34,470 nucleotides of DNA from an uncultured Lachnospiraceae bacterium (GCA_947166015.1 CAMVCQ010000013.1:1-34470), one strand, 5' to 3'. Shown: positions 23,482-32,083, counted from the stretch's first letter. Notes: generated by a model not told the origin, from the letters alone. Numbers and translations: made by a program.

Positions 23482-24930
23482 TTAGTGCTCGATACGGTCG
23501 GTTCTCAAGTCAACTGTATTGTAAACCACCTTTACCTTGTCATATTTGCCGTTCCAGCGCTCTTTGGAAAGACCGCTTATCTTGCGCTGATTGACCGTGC
23601 CTCTGAAGCCTTTTGGAATATAGTATTTTTCGAGTCCGAAGGCCGACTTGGCTATATCGTAATCGTACAACTCGATAGCGCTGACCAGCTTTTTATTTTT
23701 GTAAAAAAGTGCATACGCGTTGTACGGCATCGTCCACCATACCCCGTAAGGAAGCTTATTGGTGATCTTCACATCGGCAAACACTGTATTGTAGGTGGTA
23801 TTGCCGGAGGTGACTTTTTCCACCTTCAGATTGGAGTATCGTATGCTGAATTGCTTGCTTGTGACCGGTTGCATCTCGGCAAATCCGTAGCAAAAAACCG
23901 TTGTTTTTTCGTATTTGTCATAATGTCCGTTCAGCTTGGAAGGGCCACCGCCCCCGGTGAATCCTATTTCCGTCCGGTAGTGTTTGACCTTTGCTTTTGG
24001 CTTCCATTTTCGGATATAGTGCTTGACAGTCTTTTTCGCCGGAACAGCACCTTCATATGTCCAATACGATTTGGCGCCTGCCTCATCCAACCAATATGAA
24101 ACATAAACCGGAACGCTCATCTTGTTTTTGATAGTCATCGTGATGACGCCTTTTTTGTTGTCCTTGTAGGAACATTTGACATGCTTTTTTATGTAAGATT
24201 TGGAATAAGCATACGCTTTTTTTACTGTCACCTTGCATTTGTATTTTTTTGATCCCACCTTTGCAGTAACAGTGCACTTGCCGGGCTTGACCGCAGTAAC
24301 GACACCACTGCTGTTTACGGTGGCTACTCCGTAATTACTTGAGGAAAAAGTTGTTTTTGACTTTGCGTTTAAAACGAACAATGTCATATGTCCGCGAAAC
24401 TGATTTATGATCGTTTTCGACACAAGCTTTTTTGCTTTTTTGTTCAGGTAAAACAGTGTGACCTTGCTCTGGTTCAACTTGACTTTTTTGCTATATGAAC
24501 CGATCTTGTACTTCCCGGCAGGTGTGGCGGAAGGCGTAGCTGTCGGTTCTGCAGTAGCTGTCGGCGTCGGTGACACCTCAGGAGTTTCTGATTCTATCTT
24601 GAATTGTTCCGAGATACGATCTTCGTACTCACCGGCACCATCGACAATAATCAGTCCCCAGCCAGGCTCGGTGTTATCACGGATCATATAATCGTAGTCA
24701 ACTCCCGCCGTCAGCACAGTTCCTTTGTAGATAACCTGAAAATCAGGTTCTATAGGCTGTCCGGTGTAACTATATGATTCTTTGTCCAAAACAATGGATA
24801 CTTCACCGTTCATCTGGGCTTCCCCGAGATTAATCCTCGCAGCGGATGCACGCTTTGTCTCCGTCGTAACCCCCAGCATTCCGATGATAAGTGACAATAC
24901 AAGAATCAGTGACATTTTTCTTTTACTCAT
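23482..24930 (-). CDS. Secreted lysine-rich protein with Big_2-like Ig domain
   Basis: 482 residues from ATG 24930, with AGGGGGAA upstream. It starts with a signal peptide (MSKRKMSLILVLSLIIGML). Residues about 35-110 form a first beta domain, then a Pro/Thr-rich linker (SPTPTATAEPTATPSATP), a Big_2-like Ig module (about 150-240, ending GVVTAVKPGKCTVTAKVGSKKYKCKVTVKK) and a tyrosine/lysine-rich C-terminal half with two possible beta-sandwich repeats (KGVITMTIKNKMSVPVYVSY and NTVFADVKITNKLPYG). The function is unknown; it is probably a cell-surface adhesin or scaffold. It follows the two transglutaminase-like genes by 45 bp on the same strand. Confidence 0.78.
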   Translation of the reverse strand: MSKRKMSLILVLSLIIGMLGVTTETKRASAARINLGEAQMNGEVSIVLDKESYSYTGQPIEPDFQVIYKGTVLTAGVDYDYMIRDNTEPGWGLIIVDGAGEYEDRISEQFKIESETPEVSPTPTATAEPTATPSATPAGKYKIGSYSKKVKLNQSKVTLFYLNKKAKKLVSKTIINQFRGHMTLFVLNAKSKTTFSSSNYGVATVNSSGVVTAVKPGKCTVTAKVGSKKYKCKVTVKKAYAYSKSYIKKHVKCSYKDNKKGVITMTIKNKMSVPVYVSYWLDEAGAKSYWTYEGAVPAKKTVKHYIRKWKPKAKVKHYRTEIGFTGGGGPSKLNGHYDKYEKTTVFCYGFAEMQPVTSKQFSIRYSNLKVEKVTSGNTTYNTVFADVKITNKLPYGVWWTMPYNAYALFYKNKKLVSAIELYDYDIAKSAFGLEKYYIPKGFRGTVNQRKISGLSKERWNGKYDKVKVVYNTVDLRTDRIEH

Positions 24931-24975
24931 AAGCAATTCCCCCTATTCTACGGTGTGCTGTATGTTTCGACCATC

Positions 24976-25968
24976 TCATCCCTTTGTACCCGGATAGTCG
25001 TCTATATCGATTCCGTTGATCAAGGTGATCCTGTCATGATTACTATCCGCTGCAAATGCTACAGTACTCGGATTATAGAACTTTTGTGTAGAGTCGATCC
25101 ATATCCATTTTTTATTGACTTTGACAGCATTCCATCCATGCCATCCCGGCTTACTGTAAACATACACATTGGTAATTCCCGCACAGTCAAGAAGGCATAG
25201 CATCATGTAAGCATGTCCGACACAATCCGTACAAGCCTTTCTGCCATTATGTTCAGACTTTTTCCATTTGATCAGATTGTACGGGTTTTGCTCGAGTGGC
25301 TTGGAGCTATCAGCCCTCCACTCCATATCATATGGAATAGCTGCCACCCATTTGTATACCGCCTTGACCTTCTGTGCATCGGTTTTGCAACCTTTCGTTA
25401 TGCTGTCAGATTTTGCTTGGATCACTTTCCACTGATTATCAGTAAGATTTTTAATTATCCACGGCGCGCGCACACTATCCCTGATAGTCTGATCATCAAT
25501 ACTCTTAAGCTTTTTCAAGGTACTGTTCAGACTTTTTATTTTCTTTTTCCAGGTTTTATTTGGATTATTTTTAACTGTCTTTAGTTTTTTGCATTTTGTA
25601 AATGATGTTGAAGCAATCTTTATCTTTGAGTTCTTTTTGAAAGTAACAGTCTTTAGTTTGTTACATTCATAAAAAGCGCAATCCTCAATTTTGGTTATAT
25701 TTGAGGGTATAGTCAGATTCTTGACTTTTTTATTTTTGCTATAGCTGTATTTTGCCAGAATCTTTACTTTTTTTCCTGCAATTTTTTTGGGAATATAGGA
25801 TATTCCTGCAGACCAGGTAAGCTTGGACTTTGACTTGTCAAATCCAACCCATTTTCCACTTATTTTATAATACTTTACAGCAGCCTTTGAGTTACTACTG
25901 GAGCATATGATCGGGCATGAGAAGAGTAATAAAAATAACAAAACTACAAAAAAAGATTTTTTCTTCAT
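24976..25968 (-). CDS. Secreted LRR / transglutaminase-like protein 1
   Basis: 330 residues from ATG 25968, preceded by AAGGAGG five bases upstream. Signal peptide at 1-29 (KKKSFFVVLLFLLLFSCPIICSSSNSKAA). Residues about 30-132 carry a shared VKYYKISGKWVGFD module and BspA-type LRR_5 repeats (LTIPSNITKIEDCAFYECNKLKTV). Residues about 165-300 form a transglutaminase-like fold with Cys249 (CTDCVGHAY), His277 (GWHGWNAV) and Asp292 (WIWIDST), the classic triad. It may crosslink or hydrolyse surface proteins or peptidoglycan peptides. It is a paralogue of the gene directly upstream. Confidence 0.83.
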   Translation of the reverse strand: MKKKSFFVVLLFLLLFSCPIICSSSNSKAAVKYYKISGKWVGFDKSKSKLTWSAGISYIPKKIAGKKVKILAKYSYSKNKKVKNLTIPSNITKIEDCAFYECNKLKTVTFKKNSKIKIASTSFTKCKKLKTVKNNPNKTWKKKIKSLNSTLKKLKSIDDQTIRDSVRAPWIIKNLTDNQWKVIQAKSDSITKGCKTDAQKVKAVYKWVAAIPYDMEWRADSSKPLEQNPYNLIKWKKSEHNGRKACTDCVGHAYMMLCLLDCAGITNVYVYSKPGWHGWNAVKVNKKWIWIDSTQKFYNPSTVAFAADSNHDRITLINGIDIDDYPGTKG

Positions 25969-25978
25969 GACAGCCTCC

Positions 25979-27106
25979 TTAATCTCCAAAACTACTCAGT
26001 TGTGTCCTATTGATCTGATCTATCCTGGAATGATCATCATCACATACTATACCGGCAGTTCCGGCATCAAAAAATGATCTTCCGTTTTTTGTTTCTGTTG
26101 CGTCTGTCCATATCCATTTGCCATCACAGCATATAGCGTTCCAGGCGTGTCTAACCCCGCCGGCATCTGATATATAATAAAGGATCACACTAGGTACATT
26201 GACTTCCCTCAAAAGGGCATAAGTTAAGATCGAATACCCTATGCAATCAGTACATACATCTATCTGATGGTGCTCTGATTTTTTCCATGTAAGCAGCTTG
26301 TATGGGTTTTGTTCCCGTTCCCCATCGTTTGCTTTTTTATCATAATCATAGCATAGATAGTTCTCCACCCACTTGTCAACTGCCTTGGCTTTTTCATATT
26401 GAGTTTTGCAACCCTTTGTGATTTTTTCAGCCTTTGTTTTTATCACATCCCATTGTTCTTTGGTAACTGAGCTGATATCATAAACCGCACTTACAGCTCT
26501 CTCGCTTAAAAAATACTCCGGGGTATTTTTGTATATTTTTTGCAATTTTTTCAATGCTTTTTTTTCGGAAGTAATCCTTTTTTTCCACGTCGAGTTTGGA
26601 TTATTGCTGACTGTTTTGATCTTTGTCGATCCGAAAAATGCCTCGTTGCACTTAAACTTTGCTTTTGATCCTTTTTTAAAAATCACCTTTGAAAGCTTTT
26701 TACAGTAACCGAACGAATACTCACCTATGGATTTCACCTTCTTCGGAATAGTAACTGATTTTATCCCGGAACACTTGTAGAAGGCTCCATTTTCTATCTT
26801 TTTTACTGAGCTCGGAATCACAGCTTTTTTTAGTTTACTGCACCCCTGAAATGCATATCTTCCTATGATCTTAACCTTTTTCCCACCTACAGTAGATGGA
26901 ATTTTGCCTATTTTTTTGGGGACACTTGTTATCCTGCCTTTTGATGCATCAAATCCTACATAGCCTCCGCTCATCAAATAGTATTTGACCGCCGCTGATG
27001 ATATCATCGTTTGACTTATCTGACTCCTGATGAATAATGACATGATCACCAAGCACGTCGATAACACAATTGTTCGTGCGACTTTCTTCAGTAAGATCAC
27101 CTCCAT
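25979..27106 (-). CDS. Secreted LRR / transglutaminase-like protein 2
   Basis: 375 residues, same architecture as its downstream neighbour with one more LRR_5 repeat: signal peptide at about 1-38, VKYYLMSGGYVGFD module, LRR_5 repeats (about 75-165), then transglutaminase triad C288 (CTDCIGYS), H320 (VRHAWNAI) and D335 (WIWTDAT). The common core suggests tandem duplication. The ATG lies inside its own GGAGG (ATGGAGGTG); it has GGAAG six bases upstream, but a start at the CTG eight bases after GGAGG (giving MKKVARTIV) is also possible. Its stop is 10 bp from the next start. Confidence 0.82.
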   Translation of the reverse strand: MEVILLKKVARTIVLSTCLVIMSLFIRSQISQTMISSAAVKYYLMSGGYVGFDASKGRITSVPKKIGKIPSTVGGKKVKIIGRYAFQGCSKLKKAVIPSSVKKIENGAFYKCSGIKSVTIPKKVKSIGEYSFGYCKKLSKVIFKKGSKAKFKCNEAFFGSTKIKTVSNNPNSTWKKRITSEKKALKKLQKIYKNTPEYFLSERAVSAVYDISSVTKEQWDVIKTKAEKITKGCKTQYEKAKAVDKWVENYLCYDYDKKANDGEREQNPYKLLTWKKSEHHQIDVCTDCIGYSILTYALLREVNVPSVILYYISDAGGVRHAWNAICCDGKWIWTDATETKNGRSFFDAGTAGIVCDDDHSRIDQINRTQLSSFGD

Positions 27107-27151
27107 ATAATTCTTCCGATCTTGTTGTTAACTCGTTGTTTCTCACTTTTC

Positions 27152-27763
27152 TTATTTTGGTAAAACCCATCCAAGTTGGCTGTAAAGCTGCGAAGCGTTC
27201 GGCAATCCAAACATATAGCCTGCGATGTCGCTGTAGGCGATGTCGACTATGATAATCACGCCCAGAACCACAAAAATTCGAGAAAATGCCTTTTCACCGA
27301 TCTTTTTTTGTAGCCACCCGAGCCCGGGAAGAATCAAATAAAACAATATGCAGCCGGACACCGCAAATACAATAATAGACCGCAGGCAGATATAACCATC
27401 CAGATTGCCGAAGTTCAACTTTTCAGTGTTGTAGTCCCAACCCCAATAGCCACCGTTAATGCGATCCAGTATGAATCCTGCAACATACTCAAGCGTCCCG
27501 CAGAGCACACCGCTCATCAGGAATACCAGCCACGGCCATTTCGTCAGCTTTCGGCAGGAAAAGTATATAAGCAAGCCACCCAGACAGTAGATGTCAATCC
27601 ATGGTCCGAAACCTGAGCCTCTCATGATGAACAGACCATTATAGTTATACATATAAAACAGTGTCTCGTAAATCCAGCCGAAGATGCCCGCGCAAACGAT
27701 GATTCCCATAATCGTTGCAACATCATTCATTTTGTCGTTTTTCGGCTTACTCTGATCTTTCAT
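27152..27763 (-). CDS. CmpB-like membrane protein (ABC_trans_CmpB family)
   Basis: 203 residues from ATG 27763, four bases after the stop of the peptidase gene, with GGAG nine bases upstream, so translation is probably coupled. About six membrane segments, with the conserved FGWIYETLFYMYNYNG near the N-terminus and the motifs GPWIDIYCLGGL and GYWGWDYN. These are typical of the PF06541 family (putative ABC-transporter type IV). No ATPase is adjacent, so transport is not proven. It separates a peptidase from the secreted-protein genes and could belong to the same transcript. Confidence 0.75.
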   Translation of the reverse strand: MKDQSKPKNDKMNDVATIMGIIVCAGIFGWIYETLFYMYNYNGLFIMRGSGFGPWIDIYCLGGLLIYFSCRKLTKWPWLVFLMSGVLCGTLEYVAGFILDRINGGYWGWDYNTEKLNFGNLDGYICLRSIIVFAVSGCILFYLILPGLGWLQKKIGEKAFSRIFVVLGVIIIVDIAYSDIAGYMFGLPNASQLYSQLGWVLPK

Positions 27764-27767
27764 ATTT

Positions 27768-28742
27768 TCAATCTCCAGTAATTTCATTAGCAGATGGAAA
27801 GCCATATGCGGATTTTGCACTGTAAACCGCACGAGTAATAGCTTCACTCATGACTTCTGCCGCAAGCGTTCCGACCAAATCCATATCAGCGTTCACATCT
27901 CCCGTCGAGAGCGCATATATACTGTCTCCGTCTGCCGTTGTGTGAACCGGCCTGATAGACCTGGCAAATCCATTGTGTGTCATCCCTGCAATCTTACATA
28001 GCTGCGATTTCGTAAACTTCGCATTTGTTATGATCGCACCAATGGTTGTGTTATCCACAAACTTGTTCTCACGAACATCTATGCTCCCCTCCATGAGAGT
28101 GACAGTATCGCGAAATCCTTTTTTATCTTCCGTGAGCAGCCCGGCGATCTTTTTCCCTGTCCTCCAATCATAGATATCACCGAGTGAATTAACCACAACG
28201 ATAGCACCTATCTGAAGCGGACCTATCTCTATCGCATAACTGCCTATGCCTGTTTTCATACAGGTATCCATACCGGATATCTTTCCTACTGTGGCACCAC
28301 AACCCGCACCATAGTTACCGTCTTTATAGTTTGGGCTCTCCATCGCGTTTTTGGCCGCCTCATATCCCATATCAGGATCCGGACGCACATCCTTATCTCC
28401 TACCGTCAGGTCAAAAATGTCCGACTGCACGACCAAAGGCACCTTGGTCACTCCTACATCAAAACCGATGCCTCGCTTCTCTAAGTACTCCATAACTCCA
28501 TTTGAAGCACCAAGACCAAATGCACTTCCACCACCGAGAACTACCGCATGGACGACATCAGCTGCTGTCAGTGGATCTAAAAGCCCACTGTCCCTGGATG
28601 CCGGCCCTCCTCCTCTGATATCGAGTCCTGCTCCCATTCCCTGCTCACTGATGATGACCGTGAGTCCGGTCGCAGCCTCGACATTTTCAGTCTGACCGAT
28701 ATGTATTCCTTTGATATCAGTTATACTTATTTCTTTTCTCAT
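27768..28742 (-). CDS. P1-family (S58/DmpA-like) peptidase
   Basis: 324 residues of the DmpA / peptidase S58 fold, an Ntn-type aminopeptidase/amidase that matures by self-cleavage. The N-terminus is ITDIKGIHIGQTEN; GGGSAFGLGASNGVMEYLE (71-89) is the substrate-side glycine loop; NTTIGAIITNA (231-241) contains the candidate scissile Asn231-Thr232 bond, Thr being the nucleophile after cleavage. HNGFARSIRPVHTTADGDS completes the family pattern. Length agrees with family members (about 320-370). Substrate unknown (D-amino-acid amides or peptides in relatives). RBS AAGGAG lies eleven bases before the ATG. It is the first gene of a five-gene directon driven from the repeat promoter at 28904-28932. 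Confidence 0.87.
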   Translation of the reverse strand: MRKEISITDIKGIHIGQTENVEAATGLTVIISEQGMGAGLDIRGGGPASRDSGLLDPLTAADVVHAVVLGGGSAFGLGASNGVMEYLEKRGIGFDVGVTKVPLVVQSDIFDLTVGDKDVRPDPDMGYEAAKNAMESPNYKDGNYGAGCGATVGKISGMDTCMKTGIGSYAIEIGPLQIGAIVVVNSLGDIYDWRTGKKIAGLLTEDKKGFRDTVTLMEGSIDVRENKFVDNTTIGAIITNAKFTKSQLCKIAGMTHNGFARSIRPVHTTADGDSIYALSTGDVNADMDLVGTLAAEVMSEAITRAVYSAKSAYGFPSANEITGD

Positions 28743-28789
28743 TGTTTATTATCTCCTTATGTACAAAAATATTAACGAAAGAATGATAA

Positions 28790-28894
28790 TTACAAAGCAG
28801 GAGCAGGAAAATCTCTTCCGTCATCTGCTTCGATGATCGTTTTTGCAAACACATTCTGTCCTATGATGTGACCATCCTTTTCCTTATTATTCAT
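28790..28894 (-). CDS. Hypothetical 34-residue ORF under the repeat promoter
   Basis: A 34-codon frame (MNNKEKDGHIIGQ... ending GRDFPAPAL) begins at an ATG about three bases after the expected transcription start, so it would be leaderless, with no SD. The sequence looks protein-like. The second repeat copy lacks the ATG and keeps only the final GRDFPAP part. It may be a small peptide gene or a gene-end relic. Confidence 0.25.
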   Translation of the reverse strand: MNNKEKDGHIIGQNVFAKTIIEADDGRDFPAPAL

Positions 28895-29012
28895 TTATTT
28901 TTAACAATATCACGCTTTCCCTTCCTTGTCAATCTGCAAATCCGTCATTTTTTGTGTAGTTGAAGTGACAAAAGCAAATCTTTTGTCTTTTTCGGATATC
29001 ATTTTTAAAAAA
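28881..29012. repeat. 132-bp intergenic repeat, copy 1
   Basis: A gap-free match to 33149-33280 with about 8 differences. It carries a minus-strand promoter and an inverted repeat GACAAAAG-CAAAT-CTTTTGTC, and ends four bases before the TetR promoter. A further 22-bp match (28798-28819 with 33014-33035) lies on its minus-strand downstream side. The rest of 28743-29085 holds the peptidase RBS and the TetR promoter. Confidence 0.8.
28904..28932 (-). promoter_or_regulatory. Minus-strand promoter in repeat copy 1
   Basis: TTGACA (28932-28927), 17 bp, TATTGT (28909-28904). It is the only clear promoter for the peptidase and the four genes behind it. Confidence 0.65.
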
Positions 29013-29015
29013 CGC

Positions 29016-29044
29016 TTGACAGCTAATTGAAATTAGCTTATAAT
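29016..29044 (+). promoter_or_regulatory. Consensus promoter of the TetR-flavoprotein operon
   Basis: TTGACA (29016-29021), 17-bp spacer, TATAAT (29039-29044). The first operator fills the spacer exactly. Confidence 0.85.
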
Positions 29045-29064
29045 AAGGCTAAATCAAATTAGCC
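29021..29064. promoter_or_regulatory. Two tandem TetR-type operators
   Basis: AGCTAATT-GA-AATTAGCT (29021-29038) is a perfect 18-bp palindrome between -35 and -10. GGCTAAAT-CA-AATTAGCC (29047-29064) is the second site with one mismatch, at the expected transcript start. Centres are 26 bp apart. Binding would block RNA polymerase, so autorepression by the adjacent TetR protein is likely. Confidence 0.78.
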
Positions 29065-29085
29065 AACACGGGAGGGGATAATCGG

Positions 29086-29700
29086 ATGACAACCAGAGAG
29101 CGAATCCTGGACGAAGCGTTGACGCTGTTTTCCGAAAGCGGGTATGGCGACGTGTATGTTGGAGACATTGCGGATGCGGTCGGCATCAAGGCACCATCGC
29201 TATACAAGCATTTCAAGAATAAACAAGAGATCTTTGATGCCCTGATACTTGAGATGTCCGAGAGGTATTCAGAAGGTGCGGCAAACCTCGGAATCAATGG
29301 CTCTGATACACAGGCAGACGCATCAATATATGAAAACATCAACGAGGATGCACTCATCGAAGCCGGAAAGGGATTATTTTTATTCTTTCTGCATGATTCA
29401 TATCAATCCCGGTTTCGAAAGATGCTTACTCTGGAGCAGTTCAGAAATGCTGAACTGGGTAGCGTATATACGAAGCTTTTTTATCAGGATCCTATTGAGT
29501 ATCAAACGGGACTTTTTGAACTATTGATCAAATCCGGAAAGATAAAAAATGTAGATCCGAAGCTGTTGGCGACGGAGTTTTATTCGACTATATACACCCT
29601 GCTAACCGTATGCGACAGGGATCCGAATTATGAACCGGAAGCAATTATTCTTTTGGAAAATCACATAAAACAATTCAATAAAAATTATGGAAAGGGATGA
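29086..29700 (+). CDS. TetR-family repressor
   Basis: 204 residues. The N-terminal helix-turn-helix (RILDEALTLFSESGYGDVYVGDIADAVGIKAPSLYKHFKNKQEIFDAL) is complete and typical. The C-terminal half is a helical ligand-binding domain; the ligand cannot be read. A GGGAGGGG stretch lies before the ATG. It overlaps the flavoprotein gene by 4 bp (ATGA), and the operon is led by two palindromes that suit a TetR dimer. It probably senses a toxic or redox-active compound removed by the flavoprotein. Confidence 0.93.
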   Translation: MTTRERILDEALTLFSESGYGDVYVGDIADAVGIKAPSLYKHFKNKQEIFDALILEMSERYSEGAANLGINGSDTQADASIYENINEDALIEAGKGLFLFFLHDSYQSRFRKMLTLEQFRNAELGSVYTKLFYQDPIEYQTGLFELLIKSGKIKNVDPKLLATEFYSTIYTLLTVCDRDPNYEPEAIILLENHIKQFNKNYGKG

Positions 29701-30395
29701 AAAAAATGAAGGTTACTATTATTCACGGACAGGACCACAAGGGAAGCTCATACAACATCGGAAAAATGCTCTCGGAGAAAATTTCGAACGCTGAGATAAC
29801 AGAATTCTTTTTGCCACGAGCGCTTAATCATTTTTGCAAAGGATGCTATACATGCACAAAAGATGAAACCAAATGCCCTTACTATGAGGAGAAAAATGTG
29901 ATAATGCAAGCGGTCGAGGCAGCGGATGTACTTATTTTTACTACGCCTACGTACTGCATGCGTGCGTCAGCACCTATGAAGGCATTTATTGATCTGTCTT
30001 TCACTTACTGGATGCCACACAGACCGAGAAAATGTATGTTTTCAAAAAAAGCAGTGGTGATTTCCACAGCTGCAGGATCCGGTGCAAAATCAGCAACAAA
30101 AGATGTTGCAACAGCACTTCAGTATTGGGGAGTGCCATATGTAAAACAATACGGGATCGCTGTACAGGCCGCAAGCTGGGATCAGGTGTCGGAAAAGAAA
30201 AAAGAAAAAATAGAAAATAAGATAAATAAGCTTGCAAATGGGCTTCAAAAATCAAAAGTACATGTTGGATTAAAAATCAAATTTTTGTTCAGCCTCATGC
30301 GACTAATGCAAAGTAAAGGCATGGGATCAGATGAATCCGAGCGCGTTTATTGGGAAGAACAGGGCTGGCTCAAGAAAGCCCGACCGTGGAAATAA
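29697..30395 (+). CDS. NAD(P)H-dependent FMN reductase-like flavoprotein
   Basis: 232 residues (229 if started at ATG 29706, which has GGAAAGGG nine bases upstream). Residues about 5-20 (VTIIHGQDHKGSSYNIGK) form the FMN-binding loop of the flavodoxin/FMN-reductase fold. CKGCYTCTKDETKCP (from about residue 48) is the cysteine cluster of iron-sulfur-flavoprotein relatives, and FTTPTYCMRASAPMKAFIDL is the usual second FMN motif. The C-terminal third is basic, with a hydrophobic stretch near 195-205. It likely reduces quinones, nitro compounds or other electrophiles. It is regulated by the TetR protein upstream. Convergent with hipA, 43 bp apart. Confidence 0.85.
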   Translation: MKKMKVTIIHGQDHKGSSYNIGKMLSEKISNAEITEFFLPRALNHFCKGCYTCTKDETKCPYYEEKNVIMQAVEAADVLIFTTPTYCMRASAPMKAFIDLSFTYWMPHRPRKCMFSKKAVVISTAAGSGAKSATKDVATALQYWGVPYVKQYGIAVQAASWDQVSEKKKEKIENKINKLANGLQKSKVHVGLKIKFLFSLMRLMQSKGMGSDESERVYWEEQGWLKKARPWK

Positions 30396-30438
30396 CGAAA
30401 CGGGATTATACAAAACACTATAGTAAACAGGATGTCAA

Positions 30439-31716
30439 CTATGATATCATACCTCTTTCCATTATGCGGTCATAAACCTGCTCCGCTGTGTTATAACCGG
30501 CTCTTATAAGATCGTTTTTTGACTCTTGCAACGCTGTTTTTATTTCTTTTCTTAAACGATCATATCTTTGTATGGCAAGTTTTTTTCCAATACCCACCTC
30601 GGAAGCTGCCCGTTCCAAGCAAGCACTATTAATCCTGTCGAGTGATTTTTCTCCCCCTATAAAAAATGACATATCTCTTGTGCTTTCATCATATACAACA
30701 GTACTGATCATATCATAAGCCGGGGCAAGTTTTTTTCGACAGAGATTCTTATCATATATGATTGAAAAGTTTTTGATATGTGCATCTGTATTTCCAATAA
30801 GATAGTTAAAAATAATTCGATCCCATAATTCGTTTTGATCTTCTATTGGAGAATAAGAATTCTGTCTGATAATATCAAAAATGTTTTTTAAGTATCCCAT
30901 GTTTTCTTTTTCATATTTGTCATCAGAAGAAATGCCCATCATTTGAGAAAAATCCTCCTGGTGAAGCCGATACGGTCGGATATGATCTCCTATTTTTAAC
31001 AATGACTTGTCCATTGTTCTATCATATCGTTTTGTTGAAAAAAGCAGAGTATTATCATTGTTTTCCTCAGGTTTTATTACATCAGATGCTGCTGTTTTGA
31101 TTCCGAGTTTTTTTGCGGTCAACATTACAAGCTGTTCATTTATTACTATATTGTCTAACCTAACATGGCTTTGTTTTATTATATGTGTGCTGGGAGCTTC
31201 ACCATGGGGAAGAAACCATTTTTTTGAAATATCATCGTAATACAATCCAACTTTACCTGAAGCTCCGGTTAGTGAAATATGTGTTTTAGTTAATATCCCT
31301 GCAGCGTGCGTAGCTCCTTCTTTTGCCAGACGCTTGATTTGATCAATAGACAATTCTTCATATGAAGCCGGTTCGAGCGATGACCCTTCTTCAAGAATCT
31401 GAATCGCGCCAATGCATTCTCTTCCAAGTACAGAAATAATGCTTAAATAATCATCCTGTTGAAGTTTAAGTTGTCTTGCCACCTCTCGTTTAATAAAACC
31501 TTCAGGAAGCAAACCGGAAAAATACACTTGAGTTTTTTCCGGAGAAAAGCATTCTTTTTGAATCGGAAGCGAAACAGAAATAGGCGCATTATCGCTCTTT
31601 ATATATGTTTCATCATACGAAAATACTGCATCCTCAGAGGAGTCGCCGGAGATTTTTCCCACAAGATGCTTTTTTCCGTTTATTTCAATATATACAGACA
31701 GATTTATATCACTCAC
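30439..31716 (-). CDS. hipA: HipA-type serine/threonine kinase toxin
   Basis: 425 residues covering the whole HipA fold. The N-subdomain (about 1-110) has the typical YFSGLLPEGFIKREVA. The flexible P-loop reads THISLTGASGKVGLYY (S148 near the autophosphorylated Ser150 of E. coli HipA), KQSH follows, the catalytic loop is NTDAHIKNFSII (D311, N316), and the metal-binding Asp is D335 in LAPAYDMIST. All key residues are present, so the kinase is probably active. Known HipA toxins phosphorylate glutamyl- or tryptophanyl-tRNA synthetase; the target here is unknown. It overlaps hipB by 4 bp (ATGA) and is co-expressed with it. Confidence 0.92.
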   Translation of the reverse strand: MSDINLSVYIEINGKKHLVGKISGDSSEDAVFSYDETYIKSDNAPISVSLPIQKECFSPEKTQVYFSGLLPEGFIKREVARQLKLQQDDYLSIISVLGRECIGAIQILEEGSSLEPASYEELSIDQIKRLAKEGATHAAGILTKTHISLTGASGKVGLYYDDISKKWFLPHGEAPSTHIIKQSHVRLDNIVINEQLVMLTAKKLGIKTAASDVIKPEENNDNTLLFSTKRYDRTMDKSLLKIGDHIRPYRLHQEDFSQMMGISSDDKYEKENMGYLKNIFDIIRQNSYSPIEDQNELWDRIIFNYLIGNTDAHIKNFSIIYDKNLCRKKLAPAYDMISTVVYDESTRDMSFFIGGEKSLDRINSACLERAASEVGIGKKLAIQRYDRLRKEIKTALQESKNDLIRAGYNTAEQVYDRIMERGMIS

Positions 31717-31922
31717 CTCGTTTCAAGAATAATATCCATAGCTAAAAGCTGCGCTACTCTGATTGCCTTACCAAGTTCAACTGTCTCCTTGCCATTCTCG
31801 AGATTTGACAAAAAGCTCGCTGAAAGTCCGCTACATTCGGATAAGTATGCCTGAGTGTAGCCAAGCTCTTTGCGCCTGTTTTTCACTGCTTTCCCAAAAG
31901 AGGCAGTATCACTAATCTTCAT
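31713..31922 (-). CDS. hipB: HipB-like antitoxin, XRE family
   Basis: 69 residues: one Cro/C1-type helix-turn-helix (FGKAVKNRRKELGYTQAYLSECSGLSASFLSNLENGKETVELGKAIRVAQLL). The end is short, so the C-terminal tail of E. coli HipB is absent. It should bind and neutralise HipA and repress the operon through the palindromes at 32030-32083. RBS AGGA lies six bases before the ATG. The leader from the promoter to the ATG is about 130 bp and contains no other recognised element. Confidence 0.92.
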   Translation of the reverse strand: MKISDTASFGKAVKNRRKELGYTQAYLSECSGLSASFLSNLENGKETVELGKAIRVAQLLAMDIILETR

Positions 31923-32023
31923 ATAGTTTCCTCACTCTCATAATATGTTTCCTTCTATTCCTACGTGACCCAAGTAAATCACTATGTTATGGGCTTTTCA
32001 TGGATGCACCGACTTAAAAAATA

Positions 32024-32083
32024 CAAAAAATAGCCGTACGACTATATTGATCCAACAACATTATAATATAGTCGTACGGCTAT
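32024..32083 (-). terminator. Terminator of the radical-SAM gene that also forms two hip operators
   Basis: A perfect 19-bp inverted repeat (32030-32048 and 32065-32083, loop 16 bp). On the minus strand it begins with the radical-SAM stop codon (32082-32080) and is followed by T6 (32030-32024), a typical intrinsic terminator. Each arm contains TAGYCGTACGRCTA, itself a near-palindrome, with centres 38 bp apart; one arm lies in the hip promoter spacer and the other around +20. The same bases therefore serve transcript ending and HipB binding, the second by inference. Confidence 0.7.

Noticed and set aside
32030-32083. Hairpin in the hipBA mRNA leader
   Set aside because: Transcription from the hip promoter starts inside the repeat, so only one arm would be in that RNA; the hairpin belongs to the upstream transcript.
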